This document shows, one piece after another, positions 4,786 through 5,150 of a DNA stretch of 5,150 nt. This DNA is from an uncultured Dysosmobacter sp. (GTDB taxonomy: Bacteria > Bacillota > Clostridia > Oscillospirales > Oscillospiraceae), in the NCBI GenBank assembly GCA_934597465.1, contig CAKTSC010000126.1, positions 1-5,150 of the forward strand, in the 5' to 3' direction. Position numbers and translations under genes: made by a program. The notes below the pieces were generated by a model. That model had not been told where the DNA came from, did not search any database, and worked only from the letters and a program-made list of their open reading frames with translations. How positions within the stretch are numbered: the stretch's first letter is position 1; the number at the start of each line of letters is the position of its first letter.

Positions 4786-5150
4786 ATGGCCAAGCACGGC
4801 GGAAAACGGAAGACGCGGCGCTGGCTGGTGCTGCTGGCGGCGCTGGCGCTCTTTGCCCTGTGGGAGAACATCAGCCTGCAGGTGGAGGAATTCTCCTACC
4901 CTTCAGCGGACTTGCCGGAGGCCCTCTCGGGGCTGCGGCTGGTGCAGCTCTCCGACCTCCACGGGGCGGAGTTCGGGCAGGACAACGCCCGGCTCCTCGC
5001 GGCGGTGGAGGGGGCGGCCCCGGATCTCATCCTCGTCACCGGGGATCTGGTGGACGAGGACACGGCGGAGCCCGCAGCCTACGCCGGGAGGGTGGGCGCG
5101 GCGCTGACCGCCATCGCCCCCACGTATTTCGTCACCGGCAACCACGAGTG
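4786..5150 (+). CDS. Membrane-anchored metallophosphoesterase, YkuE/YaeI-like (3'-truncated)
   Basis: Starting at ATG 4786, with SD GGAGGAAGG (4771-4779), the frame is open to the window end, giving 121 whole codons plus two bases. Residues 1-12 are strongly basic (KHGGKRKTRR) and are followed by a hydrophobic helix (about 13-26), a signal anchor that would place the catalytic domain outside the membrane. The calcineurin-like metallophosphoesterase motifs follow in order: LVQLSDLHG (52-60) with Asp57 and His59, LVTGDLVD (83-90) with Asp87, and GNHE (118-121). These supply the first ligands of the two-metal site; the later His motifs lie outside the window. The basic N-terminus, single helix and SDLHG/GDLVD/GNHE set match the YkuE/YaeI subgroup of membrane-linked phosphodiesterases, some of which act on lipid phosphates. 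The substrate is not assigned. It follows a strong terminator, so it should have its own promoter. Confidence 0.93.
   Translation, partial: MAKHGGKRKTRRWLVLLAALALFALWENISLQVEEFSYPSADLPEALSGLRLVQLSDLHGAEFGQDNARLLAAVEGAAPDLILVTGDLVDEDTAEPAAYAGRVGAALTAIAPTYFVTGNHE

Noticed and set aside
4706..5107. Arg/Ser-rich + strand open frame over the phosphoesterase start
   Set aside because: It is the out-of-frame shadow of the metallophosphoesterase frame from 4786, which holds SDLHG, GDLVD and GNHE.

Overview
The window is GC-rich (third codon positions mostly G or C), densely coded, and every convincing gene lies on the + strand. SD sequences are of the AGGAGG type. The gene set (lspA next to an RluA-family pseudouridine synthase, as in Bacillus and Clostridia; an NYN-LOTUS protein; a DUF2461 protein) fits a high-GC member of the Firmicutes. 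A gut Oscillospiraceae (Flavonifractor/Intestinimonas-like) is my best guess from gene style, not a proven assignment.

Layout: 1-384 is the 3' end of an ion-transport protein with two tandem RCK_C/TrkA_C domains. 385-603 is a hairpin-rich, GC-rich spacer. 604-3450 is a tight, probably co-transcribed cluster: an NYN-domain putative RNase with a C-terminal LOTUS domain, lspA (signal peptidase II), an rluD-like 23S rRNA pseudouridine synthase, and an unrecognised 211-residue protein with an N-terminal membrane helix. The junctions are an SD overlapping a stop codon and two ATGA overlaps, which suggest translational coupling. 3520-4188 is a DUF2461 protein, 69 bases further on. 4289-4582 is a 97-residue zinc-ribbon protein with a candidate promoter, a strong leader hairpin, and an intrinsic terminator at 4598-4633. 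4786-5150 is the 5' end of a membrane-anchored metallophosphoesterase, preceded by an AT-rich island with a dyad.

Functional picture: the central cluster mixes RNA metabolism (NYN-LOTUS, pseudouridine synthase) with lipoprotein maturation (LspA). This looks like a housekeeping region with a few poorly characterised passengers. I see no mobile element, CRISPR array, tRNA or rRNA, and no convincing new defence or biosynthetic system. The less-known items are the NYN-LOTUS protein, the coupled unknown membrane protein, the zinc-ribbon protein with its structured leader, and the dyad before the phosphoesterase gene.
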